Part shown: in pieces, positions 1-8,678 of the stretch | Position numbering within the stretch: the stretch's first letter is position 1 | How the letters are laid out: each line of letters starts with the position of its first letter | NCBI GenBank assembly: GCA_017643025.1 | Contig: JAEPOG010000004.1 | Coordinates: forward strand, 248,001 to 312,000 | DNA: 64,000 nucleotides | Direction: 5' to 3' | Source of the DNA: Rhizobiaceae bacterium | Lineage (GTDB): Bacteria; Pseudomonadota; Alphaproteobacteria; Rhizobiales; Rhizobiaceae | Made by a program: the position numbers and the translations under genes | The notes under the pieces: model-generated | The model's database searches: none | Told to the model about the DNA's origin: nothing | What the model saw: only the letters and a program-made list of their open reading frames with translations

Positions 1-1374
1 CGCATCCTCCAGCAGCCGGTAGCTGCGCACGACGCCGCAACCGCCGCGCCATCGTCCGGCGCCGCCGGAATCGCAGCGTAGCGAAAACTCCTCCACGCGC
101 ACCGGGAACTTGGTCTCGTAGACCTCCGCCGGGAGATTGCGGAAGCCGCCATTGACGAGGTTGATCAGCGCGCTTTCGCCGTCGGAACCGACGCGGCCGC
201 CCCAGCCGCCCGCCGTCGGCTCGACCGAAATCCACTGGCCTCGCTCCTCATCCATACTGAAGAACGCGGCCACCATGGAGTCGCCATAGTGGGCGGCGGT
301 CGCCCGTTCCGGCATCGCTTCGCCAAGGCACGAGATCATGAGATCGGCGAGCAGGCCCAGACCGGTGAAGTACCACTCGCAGGCCGCCGGTTCCCTGGCA
401 TTGAACATGCACTTGTCGGGAATCCTGACTTCCATTGTCGAAAAGGACCCGCCCGTGATCGCCCTGTCGGGATTGATCATGGTCTTGTAGGCAAGCCGGA
501 GCAGCGAGGCTGTCTGTACCGCGCCGCAGTTGATTGCGCCTTCCACCGGATCGGAGGAACCTTCAAGGTCGATGATCATGCGCTCACCCTCGATGGTGAG
601 ACTGAGCGCAACCTTCACCGGCTCGTCGCCGACGCCGTCGTCGTCGAGATAGCCTTCGCGATAGTAGGTTCCGTCCTTCAGAGCGCGGATCGCTTCCACA
701 TCCAGTTGCCGCGCCTGCTCGAAAATGTTTGCGCATGCTGAGCGGTAGACATCGGAGCCAATGCGCGAAAGGATCTGACCGAGCCGTCGCTCGCCGGTGC
801 GAATGGCCGTGATCTGCGCATTGAGGTCGCCGATCGTCATATCCTTGAGCCGCGTGTTGCGGGTCAGCAAGTCGTACCACTCTCGAATGGGCTTCGATTT
901 CGACACGATGCGAGTCGGACCAAGACGCAGCCCCTCATGGAAGATCGACGTTGAACCCATGGTCGACCCGGGGTCGATCGCACCGATGTCCTGCCAGTGG
1001 GCGCGCGCGGCTCCGAAGCCGACGATTTCGCCTTCGTAGAACAGCGGCCCGACAGCGGTGACATCGTGAAGATGCGTACCCTGCAGGTAGGAGTCGTTGA
1101 GAATGAAGATGTCGCCCGGGTGGATGTCGTCGCCATAGCGCTCCAGCACCAGCTTCACGCACGCATCGATGGCGCCAACGAAGAGCGGCACGCCTGTCGA
1201 CTGGCCGAGCATGTTGCCATGCTCGTCCATCAGCGCCACGGCGCTGTCGCGCCCCTCATAGATGATCGCCGAGAATGCCGAACGCCAAAGCGCTGCATTC
1301 ATGTCCTGGGCGCAGGAAATGACGAAATTGCGCACGACTTCCGTGGTGATCGGATCCGCGGTTGGCTTTGTCAT
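1..1374 (-). CDS. hyuB: Hydantoinase/oxoprolinase subunit B, 3' end cut by window edge
   Basis: This is the B subunit of an ATP-dependent hydantoinase/5-oxoprolinase-type enzyme, a cytoplasmic partner of HyuA in opening cyclic amides. 458 codons are visible; family members run to about 520-580 residues, so only the C-terminal tail is missing. Seen in the translation: the N-terminal MTKPTADPIT start, IIYEGRDSAV, ILNDSY followed by HLHD (family-typical metal/substrate region), HWQDIGA, and GGWGGR near residue 420. The ATG overlaps the TGA of hyuA by four bases (ATGA), so the pair is translationally coupled. The substrate cannot be read from sequence; acetone and acetophenone carboxylases share this fold, but the A/B arrangement favours a hydantoinase-like amidohydrolase. 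Confidence 0.88.
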   Translation of the reverse strand, partial: MTKPTADPITTEVVRNFVISCAQDMNAALWRSAFSAIIYEGRDSAVALMDEHGNMLGQSTGVPLFVGAIDACVKLVLERYGDDIHPGDIFILNDSYLQGTHLHDVTAVGPLFYEGEIVGFGAARAHWQDIGAIDPGSTMGSTSIFHEGLRLGPTRIVSKSKPIREWYDLLTRNTRLKDMTIGDLNAQITAIRTGERRLGQILSRIGSDVYRSACANIFEQARQLDVEAIRALKDGTYYREGYLDDDGVGDEPVKVALSLTIEGERMIIDLEGSSDPVEGAINCGAVQTASLLRLAYKTMINPDRAITGGSFSTMEVRIPDKCMFNAREPAACEWYFTGLGLLADLMISCLGEAMPERATAAHYGDSMVAAFFSMDEERGQWISVEPTAGGWGGRVGSDGESALINLVNGGFRNLPAEVYETKFPVRVEEFSLRCDSGGAGRWRGGCGVVRSYRLLEDA

Positions 1375-3407
1375 GCCGTCCCCTCCTGCTGTCGTGCCAC
1401 GAGCATGTGGCCACCCTTAAGCACCTCCGCACGCCAACCGGGCGGCACCAGGGTCGTCGCCGTGGCCTCCTCCACGATTGCCGGCCCGTTCACCCTCGAG
1501 CCGACCGCCAGGCCGCTCCGCTGCACAATGGCGGTGTCGTGCTCCGTGCCGGCGAAGTAGACCTTGCGCGAACGTGTCGAGCCGCTCTCTCCGACCATCG
1601 GATCGGGCACGCCCGGTCGCTTGAGATGTCCGAGCGCGGCAACCCGGAGATTGGCGACCTCGACGGAGGCATCGGGGCTTGAGTGCCCGTATTGGCGGTC
1701 ATAGGCCGCATCGAAGGCGGAGCGAACGGCCTGCATGTCCACCGGTCCCGGCGGTATCGGTATCGTCAGCACGTATTCCTGACCGTGGTAGCGGAAATCG
1801 GCCGCCCTTTCGAACGACATGTCTGCGTCGTCGAACCCTTCCTTGCGCAGGTAGTCGCGCCCCTCGTCCTCGAGGCCGCCGAGCTTTGCCGCAAGGTCCT
1901 GCGCATCGATCTGATGCCAGAACCCATAGTAAGTCATCTTGAAATCGTGACGCACATCCGTCTGCAGCATGCCCCAGGCAGAGAAGGCGCCGGGCATCAC
2001 CGGAATGATGACTTCCGCGATGTCGAGTTGCGCCGCGAGCGCCGCCGCCTGGGCGGGTCCCGCGCCGCCATAGGCTACAAGCGCGAAGTCACGCGGGTCG
2101 ATGCCTCTGCGGATGGTGATGGTCCGTATCGCATCCGCCATCTTGGCATTGATGATGTCCAGGATGCCCTGCGCCATCTGCTCGGCATTCATTCCGAAGC
2201 TGCTCCCCAGCTTCGCGACCGCCTCCTTCGCTTTGTCGCGGTCGAGGCTGAGCGAACCGCCGGCGAAGTTGGACGAATCCAGCCGGCCCAGAACGAGGTT
2301 GGCATCGCTTACCGTCGGCTCCGTACCTCCCCGCCCATAGCAGGCCGGGCCCGGCACCGAGCCCGCCGACTGCGGCCCGACGCGTACGGCTCCGGCCTCC
2401 TGCCAGGCGATCGACCCGCCACCGGCGCCGATCACGTGGATGTCGACGACCGACATCTGGACGGGAAGACCTTCGAGTTCCGCTTCGTTCGATGAGGATG
2501 GTTCGCCGTCGACAATGAGGCTGGCGTCGAATGACGTGCCTCCCATGTCGACGCAGATCAGGTTGGGCCGCCCGATCGTCTCGGCAAGCGCGCGGCCGCC
2601 GATCGTTCCTCCCACCGGACCGGACAGGAGCGTCTGAAGCGGGTTCTCGGTCGCTGCGCCGGCGGTCATGGCGCCGCCGTTCGACTTCATGATGTGAAGC
2701 TGGTTGTCCTCGGGAAGGGTCGCCGCCATGTTGGACACGAGCGTATCGAGGTAGCGCCGGACGACCGGCGCCACATACGCGTCCATAACGGTCGTCGATG
2801 TGCGTGCGAACTCACGCCATTCGGGCGATACGCGGTGCGAGAGCGTGATGGAGATATCGGGCAGCCGCTCCTTCAGATAGGCCTCTACCGCAAGCTCGTG
2901 GGCGGGGTTCTTGAACGCAAACAGCAGGCAAACTGCAATCGCCTCGTAACCGCGTTCGCCTACGGCAGCGACAAGCGCGTCGAGTTCCCTGACGTCGATC
3001 GGCGTCTCGATCTCGCCCTTGGCGTTGATCCGTTCCCGAACCGTGAATGTGTCGGGAATTTCGGTGAGCGGACGCGGCTTGCGCCAGTGGATCGAGAATA
3101 TCTCCCCGCGATCATTGCCCTGAATCGTATAGATGTCGCGATAGTTTTCGGTCGTGAGCAGCGCGACACGCGCGCCCCGCCGGGTCAATACCGCGTTAAG
3201 GCCGACGGTGGTGCCGTGAACGAAGAAGTCGGCCGTCGCGTCGGCGGGAAGATACCGGTTCATGCCTTCGATAACGGCAAGCGCCGGGTTCTCGGGCGTA
3301 GAAAGAACCTTGTAGGCGTCACAATGACCGGTTGCCGCCTCTTGAAACACCAAATCGGTAAAAGTACCGCCTATGTCGGCAGCAACGCGATAGGACCTGC
3401 CGGCCAC
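1371..3407 (-). CDS. hyuA: Hydantoinase/oxoprolinase subunit A
   Basis: A 678-residue HyuA-family protein, the ATP-binding half of an ATP-dependent cyclic amidohydrolase. The actin/Hsp70-like ATPase signature DIGGTFTDLV lies at about residues 11-20 and VDMGGTSFDAS lies near residue 292. The middle holds the glycine-rich GAGGGSIAW and GPACYGRGG stretches of the hydantoinase A domain, and the C-terminal third is the usual variable domain. Length is typical for the family (about 650-700). It is followed by hyuB with a 4-base overlap and preceded by an ABC binding-protein gene, separated by a terminator-like hairpin. N-methylhydantoinase or 5-oxoprolinase are possible activities; the substrate is not determined. 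Confidence 0.92.
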   Translation of the reverse strand: MAGRSYRVAADIGGTFTDLVFQEAATGHCDAYKVLSTPENPALAVIEGMNRYLPADATADFFVHGTTVGLNAVLTRRGARVALLTTENYRDIYTIQGNDRGEIFSIHWRKPRPLTEIPDTFTVRERINAKGEIETPIDVRELDALVAAVGERGYEAIAVCLLFAFKNPAHELAVEAYLKERLPDISITLSHRVSPEWREFARTSTTVMDAYVAPVVRRYLDTLVSNMAATLPEDNQLHIMKSNGGAMTAGAATENPLQTLLSGPVGGTIGGRALAETIGRPNLICVDMGGTSFDASLIVDGEPSSSNEAELEGLPVQMSVVDIHVIGAGGGSIAWQEAGAVRVGPQSAGSVPGPACYGRGGTEPTVSDANLVLGRLDSSNFAGGSLSLDRDKAKEAVAKLGSSFGMNAEQMAQGILDIINAKMADAIRTITIRRGIDPRDFALVAYGGAGPAQAAALAAQLDIAEVIIPVMPGAFSAWGMLQTDVRHDFKMTYYGFWHQIDAQDLAAKLGGLEDEGRDYLRKEGFDDADMSFERAADFRYHGQEYVLTIPIPPGPVDMQAVRSAFDAAYDRQYGHSSPDASVEVANLRVAALGHLKRPGVPDPMVGESGSTRSRKVYFAGTEHDTAIVQRSGLAVGSRVNGPAIVEEATATTLVPPGWRAEVLKGGHMLVARQQEGTA

Positions 3408-3435
3408 TTCTCACCTCCGGAAATGCGGGAAAAAT

Positions 3436-3467
3436 GACCGGCGGCACGCGGTCAGGCGCCGCCGGTC
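3436..3467 (-). terminator. Hairpin with T-tract between binding-protein gene and hyuA
   Basis: Two perfectly complementary 10-base arms (GACCGGCGGC at 3436-3445 and GCCGCCGGTC at 3458-3467) flank a 12-base loop. Reading on the minus strand, the stem is followed by ATTTTT, so it looks like an intrinsic terminator. It lies just after the stop of the binding-protein gene and before hyuA. It may be a partial terminator that gives more binding protein than enzyme, as is common in ABC operons. Confidence 0.65.
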
Positions 3468-3476
3468 GGACGGGCC

Positions 3477-4475
3477 TTATTGGGCCCATTCACCCTTGAA
3501 GTCGGGATGCTCGGCAAGCACTTCCGCATTCACGAGCGGCGGGACGGGCCCGACCTCGTCCATGTTGATGACACTTGGCGGCGTCTTGCCTTCGAGCGCC
3601 TGAACGGCTGCTTCGAGCGCGTAGGCGCCCATGGAAACCGGGAAGTGCGCAAGGGTGACGTCCCAGCGGCCTTCGCGGATCGCGTCTATCGCAATGGAGG
3701 CAGCCCCGCCACCGGAAAGGTAGATCGGCTCTACGTCGTGGCCGGCAGCCTCGAGCGCGATCTCGACACCGATCAGATGCTGATCAGCATTGGTGAGCAC
3801 GACATCAATGTCGTTGTTGGCCTGCAGAATGTCCTGCATCACGGTAAGCGACTGGTCGGGATCGTAGTTGCCCTCGCCGGTCGCCACGACCTTGATATTG
3901 CCGTGCTGATCGAGCACTTCGCGATAGGCTTCATAGCGAAGATTGTCGAACGGATAGATGCGCTGTCCGACGATCACCACCACATTGCAGGGGTCCTTGT
4001 CTGCGCAGAACCTAACCACATCCTCGGCCTGCAGGCGGGCGCCGTCGGCAGGCGGCCCGGCTACCGTCGTGGTTATGCCTGGTACCTGCGGTTCCAGTTC
4101 GGACAGATCCGGACCAATCGGAAACAGCGCGGTGACAACCGGCTTGCCGGCCTTGCCTACCTCTTCGATCGCCCCGGCGATTCCGACGGTGTCGTTCGGA
4201 ACGACGATGAACGCGTCGAACTTGCCTCCGGCGAGCACATCTTCGATCTGTCCGTATTGCCGGGCGGCGTCGAACTGACCGTCATAGATCGAGGTAGTGA
4301 CGTTTCCGAGCTCTTTGGCCTTGGCCTCGACGCCTTCGTAGACCGCCTGATTGAAGCCGTTCTGCGCCGACGAGGCGAAAAAGGCCACATTCCAATCCTC
4401 AGCGGCCGCGGTTCCCCAGGAAGCGACCAGTGCGATCGCCGAAGCCGCCGCAAGTTTGTGAATTCGATTCAACAT
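3477..4475 (-). CDS. Sugar-type ABC transporter substrate-binding protein
   Basis: A 332-residue periplasmic binding protein of the LacI-like/ribose-binding class (Peripla_BP_4). An N-terminal signal peptide runs from MLNRIHKLAA to a cleavage site after GTAAA at about residue 25. The mature part starts with DWNVAFFASSAQNGFNQAVYEG, typical of these proteins, and later has VVLTNADQHLIG and the ILQANNDID hinge region. The start at 4475 is chosen because it gives a clean signal peptide and has GGGAGAA eight bases upstream; the frame is open further upstream but without a credible start. No permease or ATPase for it is present in the window, so it either works with a distant importer or serves as a sensor. 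It is divergent from a GntR regulator. Confidence 0.9.
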   Translation of the reverse strand: MLNRIHKLAAASAIALVASWGTAAAEDWNVAFFASSAQNGFNQAVYEGVEAKAKELGNVTTSIYDGQFDAARQYGQIEDVLAGGKFDAFIVVPNDTVGIAGAIEEVGKAGKPVVTALFPIGPDLSELEPQVPGITTTVAGPPADGARLQAEDVVRFCADKDPCNVVVIVGQRIYPFDNLRYEAYREVLDQHGNIKVVATGEGNYDPDQSLTVMQDILQANNDIDVVLTNADQHLIGVEIALEAAGHDVEPIYLSGGGAASIAIDAIREGRWDVTLAHFPVSMGAYALEAAVQALEGKTPPSVINMDEVGPVPPLVNAEVLAEHPDFKGEWAQ

Positions 4476-4529
4476 CAGCTTTCTCCCGTTGCTGAATATT
4501 GCCCGTTCCCTCTGGACGATTGATCGTAG

Positions 4530-4549
4530 GCATAATACAAACTTTATGC
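4530..4549. promoter_or_regulatory. Candidate operator in the divergent SBP/GntR intergenic region
   Basis: A 20-base interrupted palindrome with arms GCATAA and TTATGC separated by 8 bases lies in an AT-rich stretch of an otherwise GC-rich intergenic region between two divergent genes. Position and symmetry suit a binding site for the adjacent GntR protein. This is inference from symmetry and position only. Confidence 0.45.
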
Positions 4550-4643
4550 AACTGTAATTTTGACAGCGCCAAAACGGCATGCAGAACGCTTGCACGGCTG
4601 GCCGAGCCGACAACTGAGATCGGACTTGCAGGGAGGGACCGGA

Positions 4644-5393
4644 TTGGCACCCAGAGCGGCGAACAAGCAGGACGTGCAGGAAAAGGGCGTCCATGGCCGG
4701 GCGGTGCGTCGCGGCCGCGGCTCGACGGCGGTCTATGAGGAATTGCGGGAAGACATTCTCACACTGCGTATGGCGCCGGGAACCGCGCTTGACGAGATCG
4801 CAATCGCCGACCGTTTCGGACTTTCGCGTACGCCTATACGCGAAGCACTGCTGATGCTGTCACGCGAAGACCTGGTTACGTTCCTGCCAGGCCGCAGTGC
4901 CATCGTGACCCCGCACACGATGAGCAATGCGCATGAATACATGGATGCGCTGATGCTCATGTCGCGGGCCATCGCGCGCCTTGCCGCCGAAGTTCGCTCC
5001 GACGAAGACCTGCAGCGAATCCGCGCCAGGCACGAGGAATACGCCCAAGCCGTCCAAGACTACGATGTCCATAAGGTGACGGCAGCTGACCTGGCTTTTC
5101 ACCGCGAGGTCTCGACCGCGAGCCGCAATGGTTTTCTCGGCAACTTCTACAGCCTTGCGCTGGACTACGGCCGGCGCATGCATCTGTTGCACTACTACCC
5201 CCTGTTCGATGACGAGCAGCGGCGGAAATGCGTCGAGCAGCACATGGGCCTGGCCGAAGCGATAGCAGCACAGGACGCCGATACCTCGGAAAGTATCGCC
5301 AGCGAGCACGTGCTGTCTGAACTGGAGGTCGTGCAGCGCTCGCTCCAGCCGAAGATCGGATCGAAGATTTCGCTTACTGGGCTGAAGGGATAA
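4644..5393 (+). CDS. GntR-family transcriptional regulator (FCD type)
   Basis: A 249-residue GntR/FadR-type repressor. The N-terminal winged helix spans about residues 25-90 (YEELREDILTLRMAPG, then GLSRTPIREALLMLSRE), followed by a helical FCD ligand-binding domain with LAFHREVS and EHMSEL-like metal/ligand positions. I prefer TTG at 4644 because GGGAGG lies eight bases before it; an upstream ATG at 4560 is in frame but has no ribosome site and adds a basic, unrelated 28-residue leader. It reads divergently from the binding-protein/hyuAB operon and is followed four bases later by the M24 gene, so it probably controls both arms. The ligand is unknown. Confidence 0.9.
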   Translation: MAPRAANKQDVQEKGVHGRAVRRGRGSTAVYEELREDILTLRMAPGTALDEIAIADRFGLSRTPIREALLMLSREDLVTFLPGRSAIVTPHTMSNAHEYMDALMLMSRAIARLAAEVRSDEDLQRIRARHEEYAQAVQDYDVHKVTAADLAFHREVSTASRNGFLGNFYSLALDYGRRMHLLHYYPLFDDEQRRKCVEQHMGLAEAIAAQDADTSESIASEHVLSELEVVQRSLQPKIGSKISLTGLKG

Positions 5394-5397
5394 CCGA

Positions 5398-6513
5398 ATG
5401 ATCGACGACGCCACAATGGCGGCCCGGCTGGACCGGCTGACAAATGCGATCGCAGCTGGCGGCATCGACGCCGCGGCAATCGTACCTGGCGCGAATTTCT
5501 ATTTTCTGACCGGGGCGAATTTCCACCTCATGGAACGCCCCACGGTGTTGTTTGTGACGCGCGACGGCGCGCGGCACGCCGTCATCCCGCTTCTCGAAAA
5601 GGCTCGGTGGCAGGCCCTCGCCCCCGATGTCGAAACGGAATACTGGCAGGATTCCGAAGGCTTCGAAGCGGCCTTTGAGAGAGTTGCCAAGAGGCTTGCC
5701 TGCGCGCGCCTCGGCGTCGAGGGGCAGCGGATGCGCGTATTCGAAGGCGAGGTGCTGCGGCGAACTTTCGGGAACACGCTGGTCGTCGATGCCCACGCGG
5801 ACATTTCCACCATGCGCCTGTGCAAGGACGAGGCCGAGCTCGCCCTGATGCGGCGTGCCGTCGAAATCAGCGAGGCCGCCTTGGCTTCGACCATCGCATG
5901 GGCCGAAATCGGAATGAACGAAACCCAGGTAAAGGCGAAGCTGCTGGCCGAAATGCTTGACCAGGGTGCCGAAGGCATAGCCTTCGACCCGATCGTGCTT
6001 GCCGGTGCGGCGTCCGCCGATCCGCACGGTGTACCGAATGAGGAACGGAGGCTTGCCGCAGGCGGCGCGCTCCTGATCGATTTCGGGGCGAGCTTCGCCG
6101 GCTATAATGCCGACATCACTCGAACGTTTTTTGTCGGTCAGCCATCCGACCGCCATCGCGACATCTATCATGCGGTTCTGGCGGCAAATGCGCGCGGTCG
6201 CGCAACGTGCGCACCGGGCCTTACGCTTCACCAACTGGACGAACTGGTGACCGCCGAACTGGCCGCGTCAGGTTTCGGCGACATGATCGTGCACAAGACC
6301 GGGCATGGCCTTGGCCTCGACGTCCACGAGGCGCCGCAGGTCATGATAGGCAACCATCAGGTGCTGGAGCCCGGCATGGTGATCACCATCGAACCGGGCC
6401 TCTATAGCAACGGGGAAATTGGTATCCGGATCGAGGACGATGTCGTCGTGACCGACGAAGGCAGCGTTTCGCTGACCTCTTTCGAGCGCGACATCACTGT
6501 CATCGGAGGCTAG
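5398..6513 (+). CDS. M24-family metallopeptidase (Xaa-Pro dipeptidase-like)
   Basis: A 371-residue pita-bread-fold hydrolase. The N-terminal creatinase-like domain (about 1-140) is followed by the catalytic domain. All five metal ligands can be placed: Asp228 and Asp239 (DFGASFAGYNAD), His303 (HGLGLDVHE), Glu332 (TIEPGLY) and Glu346 (RIEDDV). This argues for an active dinuclear metal enzyme, such as an X-Pro dipeptidase or aminopeptidase, not a creatinase, which lacks the metal site. The start lies 4 bases after the GntR stop, with AAGGGA upstream, so it is co-transcribed with the regulator. A second M24 gene sits at 9711-10808 in the neighbouring hydantoinase operon. Confidence 0.9.
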   Translation: MIDDATMAARLDRLTNAIAAGGIDAAAIVPGANFYFLTGANFHLMERPTVLFVTRDGARHAVIPLLEKARWQALAPDVETEYWQDSEGFEAAFERVAKRLACARLGVEGQRMRVFEGEVLRRTFGNTLVVDAHADISTMRLCKDEAELALMRRAVEISEAALASTIAWAEIGMNETQVKAKLLAEMLDQGAEGIAFDPIVLAGAASADPHGVPNEERRLAAGGALLIDFGASFAGYNADITRTFFVGQPSDRHRDIYHAVLAANARGRATCAPGLTLHQLDELVTAELAASGFGDMIVHKTGHGLGLDVHEAPQVMIGNHQVLEPGMVITIEPGLYSNGEIGIRIEDDVVVTDEGSVSLTSFERDITVIGG

Positions 6514-6516
6514 GCG

Positions 6517-7023
6517 GTGTGCGTGGAACCTGTGCCGGCCGAGATGTGGCAAGCGCTGCGCGGCGGCGCCGATTCACTCTTCGATCTCATCACCAGGCGT
6601 GCGGGTTCCCTCCTTGGTGACGCATTGCTCACGGTCCTCGTCCCAAACGACCGTGCGACGCGGCTTGTGCGCATCTACTCGTCTAACGAGACGGATTATC
6701 CGCTGGGTGAAGCCGACAAGGTCGAGGATACCGCGTGGTTCCGGCAATTGTTCATTAGCAAGCAGCCGGTGGTGGCCAACAATGGAAACGAGATCGCAGG
6801 CTGGTTGCCCGATTTCGCCGATCAATCGCCGATGCAGTACGAGTCGCTGGCTAACCTCCCCGTCATTGCGGACGGACATGTACTGGGTATCATGAACCTG
6901 ATGTCGACCCGGGACCGTTTCGCCGAAGACACATTGCACTTTCTGCGCGCGGAAACGCCGATTGTCGCGTTGGCGATCCTGGTTTCAGCACAGCAGCGCA
7001 CGGCCCGACATTGGCAGACGTAA
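6517..7023 (+). CDS. Stand-alone GAF-domain protein
   Basis: A 168-residue protein that is essentially one GAF domain. Visible blocks are ALLTVLVPND, RIYSSN, ADKVEDTAWFRQLF, KQPVVANN and SLANLPVIADGHVLGIMNLM, the typical strand-helix-strand end of GAF folds. No output domain is attached. The call starts at GTG 6517, three bases after the M24 stop; ATG at 6544 is an alternative that loses only nine residues. It resembles the GAF protein at 15448-15951 in order of motifs, and both sit beside hydantoinase genes. It lacks the catalytic cysteines of free-methionine-(R)-sulfoxide reductases, so a small-molecule binding or sensing role is more likely; function unknown. Confidence 0.8.
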   Translation: MCVEPVPAEMWQALRGGADSLFDLITRRAGSLLGDALLTVLVPNDRATRLVRIYSSNETDYPLGEADKVEDTAWFRQLFISKQPVVANNGNEIAGWLPDFADQSPMQYESLANLPVIADGHVLGIMNLMSTRDRFAEDTLHFLRAETPIVALAILVSAQQRTARHWQT

Positions 7024-7089
7024 CGCAGAGCAGTCGTCAGGATCACAGCTGGCCTGTTGCCCCGTCATTGGAACGGCGCCGACAGGTTT

Positions 7090-8673
7090 CTACCTTGGCC
7101 CGCCCCAACCGCCACCATTTGCGGTATGGATCTGAACCTCATCTCCAGCGTCCAATTTCACTCCGGAGGCAAAGGCATAGTCCTGGCGCCTGCCATCCGC
7201 CCCAATGACCGACAAGCCGTTGGTGCCGCCATTGGAACCGCCCTGGAGCCCCCACGCCGGCTGCCGACTGCGGCTATAGCCGGCTGACAGCACAGCCGGC
7301 GCCCGCATGCGATAGCTCAGCGACAGACCCTTCCCGCCAGCATGCATACCGTGGCCTTCGTCGGTCTCGTTCAAGCGCTTGTAGCCGACATCGATGCCGT
7401 AGCGCGCCTCGCAGATCTCGACCGGACAGTTGAATGTCTCGCCATGGCTGGCCGAATACATGGCATCAAGCCCATCGCGACTTGCCGTTGCGCCCCAGCC
7501 GCCCATTTGCGGCTCCACCATCGTGAAGCGGCGGCCTGTGTCCGGATGATTGCCGGCAACCACGGTGCCGCAGATCGAGGCGAAATGTCCGGCCGGCAGC
7601 CGCTCCGGTACGGCCTGCGCCATGCAGCGCCAGAGCATGTCGAACAGCCGTATACGCGTTTCGAAATAATAGCCGTGCGGCGCGGTGCCCGTCGCGTGGA
7701 ACACCGTGCCCGGTTCGGTGATAACCTCCAGTGCGCGAAACGAACCGCCATTGGCGAAGAGCGTCGGGTCGGTCAGCGCCTTGAAGATCATTTGCGCCGA
7801 AATCACCGCGCCGTCGCGGCTGGTGTTGTAGGGCGCGGCGCGCTGTTTCGGATTGCCGGTCAGGTCCACCACAAATCGATCTGGTGAAACGGCGATCGAC
7901 GCGCGCCACAGCGCGCCGTCGTCCTGCTCTTCCTCGATTTCATAGGTGCCCGCCGGCAACGCGGAGAGGCCGGCTACCGCCCGCCGCTCGCCTTCCTCGA
8001 ACAATGCCGCCAGCGCTCGTCGATAGGCATCAAGCCCGTATGTCTCGACAACCTGCCTGACCCGGCTCTCGGCCTTTCGGCTCGCCGCGACCTGCGCCCA
8101 AAGATCGCCTTCAACGAAATCCGGCAAGCGGGAATTGGCAGCGATGATGTCGAACACCGGCCGGATGGGCTCGCCCTTGGCAAACAGCCTGACCGCCGGC
8201 AGCCGCAGGCCTTCCTGGAATATCTCGGAGACATCGACCGCCATCGAACCTGGGGTACGGCCGCCGACATCGTTCCAGTGGGCGATCGAGGCAGTCCAGG
8301 CGACGAGCGCGCCGCTGGCGAATATCGGCAGGGCGATAACCACATCGTTGAGGTGGGTGACGCCGCCGTAATAGGGATCGTTTGTAACAAACAAATCGCC
8401 GTCCCGGATGGCGTCGGCGCCATTCAGTTCGATGATGCGCTTCACCGCCTTGTCGAGGACGCCGACGAAAGTCGGAATGCCGGCCCCGGAACTCACAAGT
8501 TCCCCGTTGGCGTCGGTAATACCGGTCCCGACATCCAGCACCTCGTAGATGATCGGGCTCATCGCCGTCTTCTTCAGCACCGCGAACATCTCGTCCGCCG
8601 CCGCCACCAGGCTCGCCTGTATGACGGTGGTGGTGATCGTATCGCCGGCGGGGAACGAGGTTCTTGTCGTCAT
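7090..8673 (-). CDS. hyuB: Hydantoinase/oxoprolinase subunit B, second copy without its own A
   Basis: A 527-residue HyuB-family protein, full length. Key blocks: MSPIIYEVLD, FVTNDPYYGGVTHLND, HWNDVGGRTPGS, NTSRDGAV and the C-terminal glycine-rich GGGWGGPR end. ATG at 8673 is chosen because it matches the family N-terminus and follows the preceding stop by five bases; the longer frame adds 56 residues of non-family sequence. It is clearly paralogous to the HyuB at 11698-13362 (same EVLDxGTGI, EIFQEGLRLPAV and GHFxSICGT blocks). No A subunit adjoins it, so it may pair with the operon's single HyuA (13373-15451) as an alternative catalytic subunit. It is the last gene of the operon. Confidence 0.9.
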   Translation of the reverse strand: MTTRTSFPAGDTITTTVIQASLVAAADEMFAVLKKTAMSPIIYEVLDVGTGITDANGELVSSGAGIPTFVGVLDKAVKRIIELNGADAIRDGDLFVTNDPYYGGVTHLNDVVIALPIFASGALVAWTASIAHWNDVGGRTPGSMAVDVSEIFQEGLRLPAVRLFAKGEPIRPVFDIIAANSRLPDFVEGDLWAQVAASRKAESRVRQVVETYGLDAYRRALAALFEEGERRAVAGLSALPAGTYEIEEEQDDGALWRASIAVSPDRFVVDLTGNPKQRAAPYNTSRDGAVISAQMIFKALTDPTLFANGGSFRALEVITEPGTVFHATGTAPHGYYFETRIRLFDMLWRCMAQAVPERLPAGHFASICGTVVAGNHPDTGRRFTMVEPQMGGWGATASRDGLDAMYSASHGETFNCPVEICEARYGIDVGYKRLNETDEGHGMHAGGKGLSLSYRMRAPAVLSAGYSRSRQPAWGLQGGSNGGTNGLSVIGADGRRQDYAFASGVKLDAGDEVQIHTANGGGWGGPR

Positions 8674-8678
8674 GGTGC

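Noticed and set aside
5398..6513. M24 protein as a creatinase in a creatinine pathway with N-methylhydantoinase
   Set aside because: All five metal ligands are present, whereas creatinase is metal-free; no creatininase or N-carbamoylsarcosine amidohydrolase is seen.
6517..7023. GAF protein as a free-methionine-(R)-sulfoxide reductase
   Set aside because: The required conserved cysteines are absent; the only cysteine is at residue 2.
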